The position numbers were made by a program, and so were the translations under genes. From NCBI GenBank assembly GCA_020633205.1, contig JACKEB010000011.1:496001-560000 (forward strand): a DNA stretch of 64,000 nt, given 5' to 3'. Positions 26,345 through 36,809 of this stretch are shown piece after piece; the first letter of the stretch is position 1, and each line of letters opens with the position of its first letter. The stretch is from Polyangiaceae bacterium. GTDB lineage: Bacteria > Myxococcota_A > Polyangia > Polyangiales > Polyangiaceae. Below the pieces are notes generated by a model, which saw nothing but the letters and a program-made list of their open reading frames with translations, searched no databases and was not told the DNA's origin.

Positions 26345-27019
26345 TCAAGGGACCTCACAGACGGGAAAACCTTGGGTGTTCGGCCCGGCGCAATCAGCGA
26401 CACGCTGGGCGCAACCGGTCTCGCAGAGGCAGGCGTCGCACGCGCCGGTCGTGTCATTGAGACATTGGTTGATGCACGTGGTTGCCGCGCACTCCACCAG
26501 TTCTGAGAGGCAACTCGCGCAACCCGTGCTCACCCCCACCAGCTGCTCCGCGCACTCAACCACGCACGGCCGGAAGTCTGGGCCGCCAAGTTTTCCGATA
26601 CACGTCACGCGGGTGCACTGACCGTAGACGTCCAGCGTCTGAGTTTCGTCGTTGTCGCAAGCGCCACCGGGGCAGTCACACGGGCTCCAGGTGCCATCGG
26701 GCTGGCAGCTCGAGAAGCCACCACAGTTGCATGTGTTCTCTTCCCCAGGGAAACATTCGGGGACGGAGCCAGCTTCACCGCCAAACCCAGAGCCTCCGAC
26801 GCTGGAACCACCCATGGAGGGCCCGCCTCCTGCCGCCATTCCGCCGCCCTTGCTTCCGCCTTGACCAGCCGACGTCGTGCCACCGGAGCCGCCACTCGCG
26901 CCCTGGCTACCAGCGCCAGTGCCGCCAGCGCCGTTGACGTCACTGTTGACGCTCTTGCCACCGCATCCCGCGAGCAAGAGCCCGCAAAGCAGGGCGACCT
27001 TCCAAGTGTGGCTAGCCAT
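26345..27019 (-). CDS. Cysteine-rich lipoprotein
   Basis: 224 residues. Signal with lipobox LLLAGC, then a Gly/Ser linker (~25-82), then a cysteine-rich domain with about 20 Cys (CFPGEENTCNCGGFSSCQPDGTWSPCDCPGGACDN ... CASCLSELVECAATTCINQCLNDTTGACDACLCETGCAQRVADC). The second half looks like a helical disulfide-bonded bundle. This architecture is very common and poorly characterised in Myxococcota. It is in the same direction as the thiolase, with 71 bp between them. Confidence 0.85.
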   Translation of the reverse strand: MASHTWKVALLCGLLLAGCGGKSVNSDVNGAGGTGAGSQGASGGSGGTTSAGQGGSKGGGMAAGGGPSMGGSSVGGSGFGGEAGSVPECFPGEENTCNCGGFSSCQPDGTWSPCDCPGGACDNDETQTLDVYGQCTRVTCIGKLGGPDFRPCVVECAEQLVGVSTGCASCLSELVECAATTCINQCLNDTTGACDACLCETGCAQRVADCAGPNTQGFPVCEVP

Positions 27020-27090
27020 GGGGCCAACCTACCCTGAAAGGTCGCCGCGGAGCGCTCGCGTTTCCGCGTGCTCGCTTCGGAACGCCTGGC

Positions 27091-28269
27091 TCAGCGCTCG
27101 ACGACGAGCGCCACGGCTTCACCACCGCCGATGCACAGCGTCGCAAGTCCGCGCTTCTTGCCGAGATCTTGCATCGCGAAGAGCAGCGTCGTGAGGATGC
27201 GTGCACCCGACGCCCCGATCGGGTGGCCGAGGGCCACCGCGCCGCCGCGCACGTTGACTGTCTTCGGGTCGATGCCTGCGAGCTGATTGCAGGCCATCGT
27301 CACGCAGCTGAACGCTTCGTTGATCTCCCAAAGGTCGATGCTGGACTTGTCGATGCCCAGCTTTTTCGTGGTGTTCTCGATCGCCTTGGCCGGCGCGGTG
27401 GTGAACCACTCCGGGGCCTGCGCCGCGTTGCCATAGCCAACGATGCGGGCGAGGGGGGTGAGGTTGTGCTCTTTCACTGCCTTCTCCGACGCCAACACCA
27501 GGGCGCTCGCGCCGTCGTTGATGGTGGAGGCGTTGGCCGCCGTGATCGTGCCTTCCTTGGCGAAGGCCGGTCGCAGCGCGCCGAACTTGTCTGGATTGCC
27601 GCGGCCAGGCTCTTCGTCTTCGCTGACCACGATGGGGTCGCCCTTGCGCTGCGGAATGCTGACGTCGACCAGCTCTGACTTGAAGAGCCCTTCCTTCTGC
27701 GCGGCCATCGCCCGGCGATAGCTCTCCTTGGCGTAGTCGTCCTGAGCTTCCCGAGTGAGCTTGTACTCGCGGGCGCAAAGCTCTCCGGCATTACCCATGT
27801 GGTAATTGTTGTAGGGGTCCCACAGGCCGTCGAAGATCATGCCGTCGACCAGCTTCCCATCACCCATGCGATAGCCTTGGCGAGCCTTGTCCAGGTAGTA
27901 CGGGACGTTGCTCATCGATTCCATGCCGCCAGTCACCACGATGTCGGCATCACCGAGCAACACGGTCTTGGCGCCGAAAACCACCGCTTGCAGGCCGGAG
28001 CCACAGACCTTGCTCACCGTCGTGCAGGGCACGGTGTTGGGGATCTTCGCGCCCAGGGACGCTTGGCGAGCGGGCGCTTGACCAATCCCTGCGGAAAGTA
28101 CGTTGCCCATGAAGACTTCTTCCACCTGCTCGGGACTCACCTTCGCTCGCTCGAGCGCGGCGGCGATCGCGGTGCTGCCGAGCGCGGGCGCGCTCAGCCC
28201 GCTCAGGGAACCGAGGTAGGAGCCAATGGGTGTGCGCACGGCGCTGACGACGTAAACCTCTCGAGTCAT
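27091..28269 (-). CDS. Acetyl-CoA acetyltransferase (thiolase)
   Basis: Condenses or cleaves acetyl-CoA units (acetoacetyl-CoA thiolase, EC 2.3.1.9) or acts in beta-oxidation. 392 residues from ATG at 28269, the usual length; an upstream in-frame start at 28371 is not needed. The catalytic nucleophile Cys89 lies in VSKVCGSGLQAV; GALGHPIGASGAR-like VALGHPIGASGAR carries the His and LCIGGGEAVAL the second Cys. NEAFSCVTMA is the NEAF motif. Likely homotetrameric and cytoplasmic. Confidence 0.96.
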   Translation of the reverse strand: MTREVYVVSAVRTPIGSYLGSLSGLSAPALGSTAIAAALERAKVSPEQVEEVFMGNVLSAGIGQAPARQASLGAKIPNTVPCTTVSKVCGSGLQAVVFGAKTVLLGDADIVVTGGMESMSNVPYYLDKARQGYRMGDGKLVDGMIFDGLWDPYNNYHMGNAGELCAREYKLTREAQDDYAKESYRRAMAAQKEGLFKSELVDVSIPQRKGDPIVVSEDEEPGRGNPDKFGALRPAFAKEGTITAANASTINDGASALVLASEKAVKEHNLTPLARIVGYGNAAQAPEWFTTAPAKAIENTTKKLGIDKSSIDLWEINEAFSCVTMACNQLAGIDPKTVNVRGGAVALGHPIGASGARILTTLLFAMQDLGKKRGLATLCIGGGEAVALVVER

Positions 28270-28445
28270 AGCGATGGACATGTATCGCCAAGGGTGCCCC
28301 GTCACCACCCCTGAAAAGCGCCGAGGAGCGCTGCTCCGCGTCTTCCCTTGGTGTTGGCCGCCATGGCGCACGGCGTTACGTGTCTCCGGGGTCGCAACAA
28401 CGCTTCCAAGGGTGGCTCCGTCGGCATCTGGGTTAGAGTGAACGC

Positions 28446-29300
28446 GTGAGAGACCAACACCGTAGCTTCACCAGCGATCTGGTCGCCGCGATGCGCGCCT
28501 TCTACAGCGAGACTCCCGCGGATCTGGATGTTGCGAGCGATCCCGTCGCCTCGAGTTTGCTCCCTCTCCCCCTAACCCTGCTCGTGCGGGCGATGGGGCA
28601 ACCCGGTGTTTCCCGTCTGGTGCATCGCGCCCTGGGTCACGCGAGCTTCGGACTCTCCTATGGAGTTCCGCTCCGCACTGCGGCGATCGATGAAGTGCTG
28701 CGTGAAGAGGCCAGCACAGGCTGCGACCAGCTGGTTTTGCTCGGCGCTGGGCTGGATGCTCGAGGTTATCGCCTACCCGAGCTCTCCGAGTGCACAGTCT
28801 TCGAGCTCGACCACCCAAGCACCCAGGCCTACAAGCGCTTGCGCGTCGGCTCCCTCGACCCGCTGGCGAAATCGGTGCACTTCTGCAGCATCGATTTCGA
28901 ACGGCAGTCGATCGGCGAAGTGCTGGGGGCAGCGGGGTTCGCCACCCAGCGCAAGAGCTGTTGGATTTGGGAAGGCGTCACGATGTACCTGACGCCGGGT
29001 GCGATCGACGCGACGCTGGATGCCGTGTCGCTCTATAGCGCGCCGGGGAGTGTGCTGTGCATGACCTACGTCACTCCCCAGAGCGGAGTGATTCGTCGCG
29101 CCGGCTTACTTTCCGCAAAGAAAATACGCGAACCGATCCTCGGCACCCTGCAAAAGACTGAGGTTCGAGAGCGCCTCGAGCGTCGCGGCTTTAGCCTGCT
29201 ATCGGACACCGACGCTCACGACTGGGCGCAGCGCTACTGGCAGCACGCTCCTGGGGGCCTACGCGTGTGGGAACGCCTCGTGGTCGCGCGCCGGGCTTGA
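28446..29300 (+). CDS. Class I SAM-dependent methyltransferase, leucine carboxyl methyltransferase (LCMT) family
   Basis: 284 residues. LVLLGAGLDARGYRLP is the SAM-binding GxGxDxR motif of the LCMT/Ppm1 family (O-methyltransferases acting on carboxylates, including secondary-metabolite enzymes), followed by VFELDHPSTQAYKR and WIWEGVTMYLTP. The GTG/ATG context fits the start at 28446. Substrate not known. The last 42 bases overlap the 3' end of the opposing DHp gene. Confidence 0.92.
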   Translation: MRDQHRSFTSDLVAAMRAFYSETPADLDVASDPVASSLLPLPLTLLVRAMGQPGVSRLVHRALGHASFGLSYGVPLRTAAIDEVLREEASTGCDQLVLLGAGLDARGYRLPELSECTVFELDHPSTQAYKRLRVGSLDPLAKSVHFCSIDFERQSIGEVLGAAGFATQRKSCWIWEGVTMYLTPGAIDATLDAVSLYSAPGSVLCMTYVTPQSGVIRRAGLLSAKKIREPILGTLQKTEVRERLERRGFSLLSDTDAHDWAQRYWQHAPGGLRVWERLVVARRA

Positions 29301-29528
29301 GCCGCTGGCGGCGTTCAAGTGCTCCCGCAGTTTACGTTGAATCGCGGTGACAACCTCGTCCGCGCGGCGGGAAGCCTCATCGTTGTCGCCTGCCAGTTCG
29401 AGCACCTCCGACACGTCTGCCGGCTGCCGCTGAATGAGTCCGATGTTGCCCTGGACCACGAGCAGATAGTTCCTGAGCTCATGGGCCAGGTTCAGCAGGC
29501 TATGCTCTAGCGCTCCCGACTCGCTCAC
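29259..29528 (-). CDS. Histidine-kinase dimerisation-domain-only protein (DHp), no ATPase domain
   Basis: 89 residues. LLNLAHELRNYLLVVQGNIGLI carries a HisKA-type H-box (His16-Glu-Leu-Arg-Asn), followed by a second helix (NDEASRRADEVVTAIQRKLREHL): the antiparallel pair of a DHp domain, but no HATPase_c domain follows. It directly follows the response-regulator gene with a 4-base overlap (ATGA at 29525-29528). It could act as a phosphotransfer or phosphatase partner for that regulator, or be a truncated kinase. Its end overlaps the opposing methyltransferase gene by 42 bases. Confidence 0.75.
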   Translation of the reverse strand: MSESGALEHSLLNLAHELRNYLLVVQGNIGLIQRQPADVSEVLELAGDNDEASRRADEVVTAIQRKLREHLNAASGSSPARDHEAFPHA

Positions 29529-29896
29529 AGCACTCGCTCCAGGGCTGCCTGGAGGTCACCCGGGCGGTACGGCTTGCGCAAGAAGCACACTTGGTCGGTC
29601 ATCAGCACCGGATCCGTGAGCTCGTGGGCACTGTGCAACACGATGGGCAAATCCGGAGCCAGCGTACGCACCGCGTACAGCACCTGCCAGCCATTCATGC
29701 CTGGCATCTTGAGGTCGAGCACCATGCCGTCAAAGTGCGCACGCTCCAGGCAAGCCAGCGCCGTGCCCCCGCTGTGAACACAAATCGGCTCGTACCCAGC
29801 GTGGCTCAGCATGCGCGCCACCACGCGGCGGGACATCTCGACATCGTCGACGACCAAGATGCGTTTTCCATGGGTGGCGTCGGGTACAGCGTTCAC
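29525..29896 (-). CDS. Single-domain response regulator
   Basis: 123 residues, only a receiver domain. Acidic pair VVDDVE (Asp17, Asp18), phospho-acceptor Asp61 in MVLDLKMPGMNG, switch Ser89 in VLHSAHE and Lys108 in FLRKPYRP. No output domain. It is co-transcribed with the DHp-only gene and overlaps it by 4 bases. Such stand-alone receivers act as phosphate sinks or by protein contact, as CheY does. The vWA lipoprotein gene lies just downstream in the opposite reading direction of its upstream side. Confidence 0.93.
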   Translation of the reverse strand: MNAVPDATHGKRILVVDDVEMSRRVVARMLSHAGYEPICVHSGGTALACLERAHFDGMVLDLKMPGMNGWQVLYAVRTLAPDLPIVLHSAHELTDPVLMTDQVCFLRKPYRPGDLQAALERVL

Positions 29897-29991
29897 CTCC
29901 AGCTAAACGGCAGACGCCCCGTCGACTTGAGGGTCACTGAAGTCGCTTTTCAACTTCGCTACCAACGGGCGCGAACTTGCACGCTTCGCCG

Positions 29992-31269
29992 CTATTTGAC
30001 GACCGTCTGGCAGCCCAACACCACATCCACCGTCACGCCCCCACCCTGAACGGCCTCACAGGAGTGCTTGCAGAGCGTGATGCGAGATGGGTTGGTTGGC
30101 GTGTCGTAGTACCAGCCGGCGGTGTCACCGAGGCCACAGTTTGCAGCGCCGTCCACACGCGGCACGAACTCACGGATCCCGGCTTGAGTGAACGTGACGT
30201 TGACCTTTTCAGGATCGACGTCACCCTGCTTGGGCACCGGAATCGAGTAGGTGCACTGTAGATCCCCGCGGATCTTGTTCAGGGCATCGAGGAACTCTTG
30301 TCCGGCGTTGACGCCTGAGTCGACCAGCGTCGCCGACTTGGTGCCGCCAGCGAGCGCGATGGAGTTGAGCGTGGAGAGCTGCTCCCCCAGACCGATCACG
30401 AATGTCAGCACCGAGGGGTTCTGGTTCTTGCCCTCCTCGGCCCGTGCCGCCACCACGTCTGTACCTTCGGGGTTGCAGCCGGAGGGCGCTCCGTCCGTCG
30501 CGAGCACCACTGCGGTGATGTGATCGGGGTGCGCCGCCGCCCACGTTTGCACGTAGTCGATGGCGCCTTCGAGAGCGGGGCCCATCGGCGTGCCACCCTC
30601 TGGGTTGGTGTTGTCGATGGACTGCTTCACCATCGCCGCCACACCTGGCAGGGCCTGAATCGCGATTGCCGGCGTGACGTAGTCGGTGGGTAGGCAGGAA
30701 CTAGTTGGCTTCTCGTTACACAAGTTGCCGTAGCAACACGAACCGAGCGTGCACTGCGCAATGTAAGGGAAGCAGCCGTCCGCGTTGGTGCAGTTCGTGG
30801 GCAACGGCTTGGTCAGTGCCACGGGGAAATAACCAAGGCCCAAGCCGATGCCGGAGTTGCCTGGTAAGTCCACGAAGTTCTTGATCGCTTGCGTGATCGC
30901 GCTCCAGCGTTGCAGTCCGTTGGTGTCCGCGTCGAGCATGCTGTCTGAGCGATCCAGCAGCACGTAGATGTCGAGGGGGATCACCGCGCCGGTGTAGGAA
31001 TCCGTCGCGCACTCGGGTAGCTCCGCATCATTGCCCGAATCGAGGAGCGAACCGCCGAAGCCGGCGGAGCCGCCGTCGGCGCCGCTTCCACCAGTACCCG
31101 CGGAGCTCGAGCCTCCGTTGCTGGAAGGGCTGGAGCTCGAGGCGGAGCATGCCGCGAACGGGCTGAGCAGGAGCATCAGCGAGGCCAACGTCACCAGCCT
31201 CGGCAACTGACGCTTGGGTTGGCTGGAACGAACTGAAGAGGCGGAGCGAGGCGAAATATGCATGGGCAA
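29992..31269 (-). CDS. vWA-domain lipoprotein
   Basis: 425 residues. After a long basic leader the signal ends in a lipobox (LLLSPFAAC). A Ser/Gly linker follows, then a von Willebrand A domain: MIDAS motif VLLDRSDSM at ~104-112, second motif GGTPMGPAL, third motif ATDGAPSGC. A cysteine-rich insert (CTNADGCFPYIAQCTLGSCCYGNLCNEK) interrupts the domain. The C-terminus is a small beta domain with four Cys. Calcium or magnesium-dependent adhesion or surface sensing is likely; ligand unknown. Confidence 0.88.
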   Translation of the reverse strand: MPMHISPRSASSVRSSQPKRQLPRLVTLASLMLLLSPFAACSASSSSPSSNGGSSSAGTGGSGADGGSAGFGGSLLDSGNDAELPECATDSYTGAVIPLDIYVLLDRSDSMLDADTNGLQRWSAITQAIKNFVDLPGNSGIGLGLGYFPVALTKPLPTNCTNADGCFPYIAQCTLGSCCYGNLCNEKPTSSCLPTDYVTPAIAIQALPGVAAMVKQSIDNTNPEGGTPMGPALEGAIDYVQTWAAAHPDHITAVVLATDGAPSGCNPEGTDVVAARAEEGKNQNPSVLTFVIGLGEQLSTLNSIALAGGTKSATLVDSGVNAGQEFLDALNKIRGDLQCTYSIPVPKQGDVDPEKVNVTFTQAGIREFVPRVDGAANCGLGDTAGWYYDTPTNPSRITLCKHSCEAVQGGGVTVDVVLGCQTVVK

Positions 31270-31400
31270 AAGCAGCTGGCAGTTTAGCAGCGGGAGTGGA
31301 GATTGTTCTCCTCTCGCGTGCGCCAGGGTGACAATTCACCGCGTTCTGCGGCAGCTCGCATCGAAACCCGCAAAACGCGCCTACATCGACGTACCCGAGA

Positions 31401-33266
<1,866 letters not shown>

Positions 33267-33513
33267 GCGGCGGAGGGTACCAATATCGACGCCGCCGCCG
33301 AGCAGAAGCGCCGCAATCGGAACAATGCTGCACGCTTGTCACCGTGTGGCGGCCTTGAAGCTCCGGAAGTCCACTCCACCGCTGCGCTAGCAACTGCAGT
33401 TGCCTACGCGTTTTTGGGGGGGAGGTGCGTCGTAACCACTCCGCGCCGATTCGCGAAATCTGTTCGCGGGACGCATTGAACGGCGCCTCAACCTTCGTTA
33501 GGTTCGCGCCCCC

Positions 33514-34476
33514 GTGGTCAGCGACGAAATCATCCGACAGGCGCTCTCTCACCCCCTCCTGAAAAGCGACTTGGACGCGCTCGGGAAGAAGTACGAGGGC
33601 AAGGTACGAGACAACTACAGCTCTGCCGATGGCAAGCGGTACATCGTAGTCAGCGATCGCATCAGTGCATTCGATCGTGTGCTCGGGACGTTGCCGTTGA
33701 AGGGGCAGGTGCTGAACTGGATCGCCGCCTGGTGGTTCGAGAAGACGCGCCACATCGCGGACAACCACGTGATCAGCGTGCCGGATCCGAACGTGATGGT
33801 GGCCCACGAGTGTGAGCTGTTGCCCGTCGAGATGGTGATGCGTGCGTACCTGACTGGCACCACCAGCACCAGCATCTGGGTGCACTACGAAAATGGCGCG
33901 CGCACCTTCTGTGGTCACGACCTGCCAGAAGGCATGAAGAAGCACCAAAAGCTCCCGAAGCCGATTCTGACGCCGAGCACCAAGGCGGCTCATGGCGATC
34001 ATGACGTGTCAGCTTCTCGCGAAGAAATCCTCAAGCTCACCGGCATGCCCGAGAGCGACTTCGACACCGCAGCGAAGATGGCAGCGGAGCTGTTCGCCTT
34101 TGGACAAAAGACCTGCGCCGAGCGCGGCTTGATCCTTGTGGATACGAAGTACGAGTTTGGAAAGACGAAGGACGGACGCATCGTGGTGATCGACGAGATC
34201 CACACGCCTGATTCGTCACGCTTCTGGTACGAAAAGACCTACGCTGAGCGCATGGAAGCTGGGGAAAATCCTGAGAGCTTCGACAAGGAGTACGTGCGGC
34301 GCTGGCTGAAGGACAAGGGCTTCATGGGCGATGGCCCCATCCCGGAGATCCCGGACGACGTGAAGGTTGAAGCCGTGAAGCGCTACATCGAGGCCATCGA
34401 GACGATCAGCGGCGAGGCCTTCGAACCAAACCTCGAGGATCCTGGTCCGCGCATGAAGAAGAACCTCGGTCTCTGA
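33514..34476 (+). CDS. purC: Phosphoribosylaminoimidazole-succinocarboxamide synthase
   Basis: Purine synthesis step 8: CAIR plus Asp plus ATP gives SAICAR. Starts with GTG at 33514. Motifs KYEGKVRDNYSS (ATP-binding, residues ~27-38), SDRISAFDRVLGTLPLKG (~47-64), VEMVMRAYLTGTT, and LILVDTKYEFGKTKDGRIVVIDEIHTPDSSRFW (~207-239). 320 residues, the yeast/plant-like long form common in Myxococcota. Ends 20 bases before a strong terminator. Confidence 0.97.
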   Translation: MVSDEIIRQALSHPLLKSDLDALGKKYEGKVRDNYSSADGKRYIVVSDRISAFDRVLGTLPLKGQVLNWIAAWWFEKTRHIADNHVISVPDPNVMVAHECELLPVEMVMRAYLTGTTSTSIWVHYENGARTFCGHDLPEGMKKHQKLPKPILTPSTKAAHGDHDVSASREEILKLTGMPESDFDTAAKMAAELFAFGQKTCAERGLILVDTKYEFGKTKDGRIVVIDEIHTPDSSRFWYEKTYAERMEAGENPESFDKEYVRRWLKDKGFMGDGPIPEIPDDVKVEAVKRYIEAIETISGEAFEPNLEDPGPRMKKNLGL

Positions 34477-34495
34477 CTCGCGATGCCAAACGGCT

Positions 34496-34525
34496 CGGGC
34501 CGCGCCTCTTCGAGGTCGCGGCCCG
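34496..34525 (+). terminator. Terminator hairpin after purC
   Basis: CGGGCCGCG-CCTC / GAGG-t-CGCGGCCCG with a 3-base loop gives a 13-pair stem with one bulged T. TTCTCGTTTCGG follows, a weak T-rich tail. It also lies before the 3' end of the convergent SH3-like gene. Confidence 0.7.
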
Positions 34526-34553
34526 TTCTCGTTTCGGCGCCATCGAGCAGGGG

Positions 34554-35732
34554 TCAGCCCGCGGGTGCGGGCGCTGGTGCTGGCTTGGACGGAGGCGGTT
34601 TGATGCCCAGGTCTTCGGCATTGACCCAGAACTGCCCGTCCTTGGGCGGCATCACCGTCGCGTCCTTTGGCATCACGCTGGCCCAGCCGGCGACCACGTC
34701 GAGCACCAACACCTCGGTATCGATTTCGATGCGACCGATCTTGGCGGCGTCTTCCTTTGCTTCCAAGCGGATATAGTGCTCCCGGGTGGTCTTCACGAGC
34801 TTCGTCTCACCCTGAACCTGAACGCGAGAGCCGGACACCTGTCGCTTCGGGGGAATGTACTGGTCCATGACCTCGCCTTTGGGCAGCGCTTTCAAGGCAG
34901 AGGCCTTCGCCCAAGCCTCCAGCATGATCTCGCCCTGGTACGCAACCTGGACGTAGCCCCCGTGGCGTTTGGTGCTCCAGAAGAGCATCTCTTGCCCTGC
35001 GGCTCGGTTCAGCGTGATGACCTCCGTCTTGTCGCGCCCGTAGTCGTCGTAGAGCGTGATGGAGTCGGTCTTCATGCTGTAGCCGCGCGCATCGCCGTCG
35101 ATGGACCAACCCGTCGGAGTGCCTTGATCGAAGCTGAGGTTTGTGCAGGAGGTCCAGGTCTTGAACGTCTGCGCGAGGGGCGTCGTCATGCGCTTTGCCA
35201 CGCGGATACGCTTCGGGCTTGACCCGTCGAAGTGAACTTCACGGTGGGCGCCGATCCACAAATGACCCTGAGTCACCGTCAGCGCCTTCTTCGTGTAGAT
35301 GGGCAGCCGCTTGGTGTGCACGTAGCCTTCGATGCGGAAGTGACCCTTCCCGGTGCCCGTGTCCAGGCGCGCCCGAGCGTCGCTTCCCTTCGGAAACTCG
35401 AAGGCTTTGAGCGGGGTATCCACGCCGGTGAGGCGCGCTACGACGCTTCCACCACTCGCCTTGTCGTAGATCTCGAGCTCTTTGGGAGGTGCGGCGGTGC
35501 CGCTGATGATGCAGGTCGGTCCAGCGCCGGTGTCGGTCTCTGGTCCGTCTGCCTGGGTTTCGGCCAAGGGTGTCGCGCTCGAGTCAGCGGGGGCAGTCGC
35601 CGGTGTGGCGCTGGCCACCGCTCCGAAGGCCAAGAGTAGGGCTGCACCACAGCCGAGCGACCCCCAAAGCGGGCGCGGTCGCAGGCCGCCTAGCGCCGCC
35701 GTGCGGCTCGGGGCTGGTTCTTGGCTCATCAT
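34554..35732 (-). CDS. Exported SH3-like-domain protein, hypothetical
   Basis: 392 residues from ATG at 35732, chosen because GGAGG lies 8 bases upstream (35741-35745 on the opposite strand) and the next residues begin a basic leader and a hydrophobic segment (GCGAALLLAFGAVASA). Two or three bacterial SH3-like or beta-barrel modules follow (ELEIYDKASGGSVVARLTG ... HFRIEGYVHTKRLPIYTKKALTV; KIGRIEIDTEVLVLDVVAGWASVM). A Pro/Ala-rich tail closes the protein. Probably periplasmic; SH3-like assignment is weak. Divergent from the DHH-like gene over 98 bp. Confidence 0.8.
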   Translation of the reverse strand: MMSQEPAPSRTAALGGLRPRPLWGSLGCGAALLLAFGAVASATPATAPADSSATPLAETQADGPETDTGAGPTCIISGTAAPPKELEIYDKASGGSVVARLTGVDTPLKAFEFPKGSDARARLDTGTGKGHFRIEGYVHTKRLPIYTKKALTVTQGHLWIGAHREVHFDGSSPKRIRVAKRMTTPLAQTFKTWTSCTNLSFDQGTPTGWSIDGDARGYSMKTDSITLYDDYGRDKTEVITLNRAAGQEMLFWSTKRHGGYVQVAYQGEIMLEAWAKASALKALPKGEVMDQYIPPKRQVSGSRVQVQGETKLVKTTREHYIRLEAKEDAAKIGRIEIDTEVLVLDVVAGWASVMPKDATVMPPKDGQFWVNAEDLGIKPPPSKPAPAPAPAG

Positions 35733-35830
35733 CCGTTCTTCCTCCAAGTCTCGATGCAAAGACTCTGACGCAGCAGAAGCGTCACGATTCATTTGTAGTA
35801 TAGCCGCCCTTCCCCGCCCTGGATCCCAAC

Positions 35831-36793
35831 GTGTCTGCTGACGAATCTGCCTCACAAGCCACCAAACCCGACTCTCCCACAGCTGGCGGCGATGCCCCGG
35901 CCCTGGCCTTTGCCACACCGCGCAAGTTGCCGAAACCGAAGAGCCTTTCCGGTCGAGTCGTGGTTCTGGACATCGCCTTCGCAGGCATGGGCGGAGGTGG
36001 CTTCGACAAGATCACCAAGCCCTTCCTGCAAGGTCTCGGTCCGCGCCTGGCTGCCTGGGTCGATCATCACGACCACGAGCTGCACCAGGAGTACGCGGAA
36101 GACCCTCGCTTCGTCTTGGCGACCAAGGCGGAACACGGCGCCTGCCCCGAGATGATCGACGAAGCGTTGGTCGAGCGGATCGGCGCGGTGGACACGATCG
36201 TTTGCCACACGGATTTTGACGGTCTGGCGTCTGCGGCAAAATGGATTCGTGGCGGGCATGAGCCCTATCCCGGATGCGATGCGGATGCCCACGCCATCGA
36301 CACGCGTACGGGGCGCCCGAGCGAGACGGCAGAGCGCTTCGATCGCGCGCTCCGAGCGCGGCCGCGTGACGGCGGCCTGTTCGGCATCATCGTTCGCCAC
36401 TTGGCAAGCGGGCTCGCTGACCGCCACCTTTGGACACCCATCGACGAGGCGGCGCGTGAGCTCATTCCCATAGAGAAAGAGACGCGCCGGGCAGCCGCCA
36501 GCTACGTGCGGTATGCCCCTGGCGTTGCGATCGTCGATATTGCTCAGGGTTTCAAGCTCGTGGACAAAACGCTGCTCTTGTTGCTTGGGCAGGAGCGCGA
36601 GCCGGTGAGCATCGTTTTGGACTCGGCCAGCGTCTCCGTGGCGGCGGCCTATGACAGCGGTTTCAACTTCCTCGAGCTGTTTGGTCTCCAGGGGGGCATG
36701 CCGACGCGAGTCAGCGTCCCTCGCAATCAGCTTGGGATGGTCTTGCGTGCCTTGCGGGTCGACTCGGAAGCGTTCAGGGACTTTGGCGCCTGA
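35831..36793 (+). CDS. DHH-phosphoesterase-like protein with motifs in permuted order
   Basis: 320 residues from a GTG. The DHH motif (WVDHHDHE, Asp78-His-His80) comes first, preceded by the strand VVVLDIAFAGM. The DHH-family N-terminal motif, CHTDFDGLASAAKW (126-138), comes about 45 residues later, whereas in RecJ, NrnA and GdpP/DHH proteins it precedes DHH. IDTRTGRPSETAERFDRA follows. The last third (VRYAPGVAIVDIAQGFKLVDKTLLLLL; PVSIVLDSASVSVAAAY) resembles the DHHA1 substrate-binding half. The activity (nanoRNA, cyclic dinucleotide or phosphate ester hydrolysis) is inferred from the motifs. A 10-base inverted repeat overlaps the stop. Confidence 0.78.
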   Translation: MSADESASQATKPDSPTAGGDAPALAFATPRKLPKPKSLSGRVVVLDIAFAGMGGGGFDKITKPFLQGLGPRLAAWVDHHDHELHQEYAEDPRFVLATKAEHGACPEMIDEALVERIGAVDTIVCHTDFDGLASAAKWIRGGHEPYPGCDADAHAIDTRTGRPSETAERFDRALRARPRDGGLFGIIVRHLASGLADRHLWTPIDEAARELIPIEKETRRAAASYVRYAPGVAIVDIAQGFKLVDKTLLLLLGQEREPVSIVLDSASVSVAAAYDSGFNFLELFGLQGGMPTRVSVPRNQLGMVLRALRVDSEAFRDFGA

Positions 36794-36809
36794 CGGGGCG
36801 TCCCTGAAC
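36772..36809 (+). terminator. Possible terminator hairpin at the end of the DHH-like gene
   Basis: Perfect 10-base inverted repeat GTTCAGGGAC (36772-36781) / GTCCCTGAAC (36800-36809) with an 18-base loop; the stem begins inside the last codons and the loop contains the stop. No T run follows. Confidence 0.5.
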
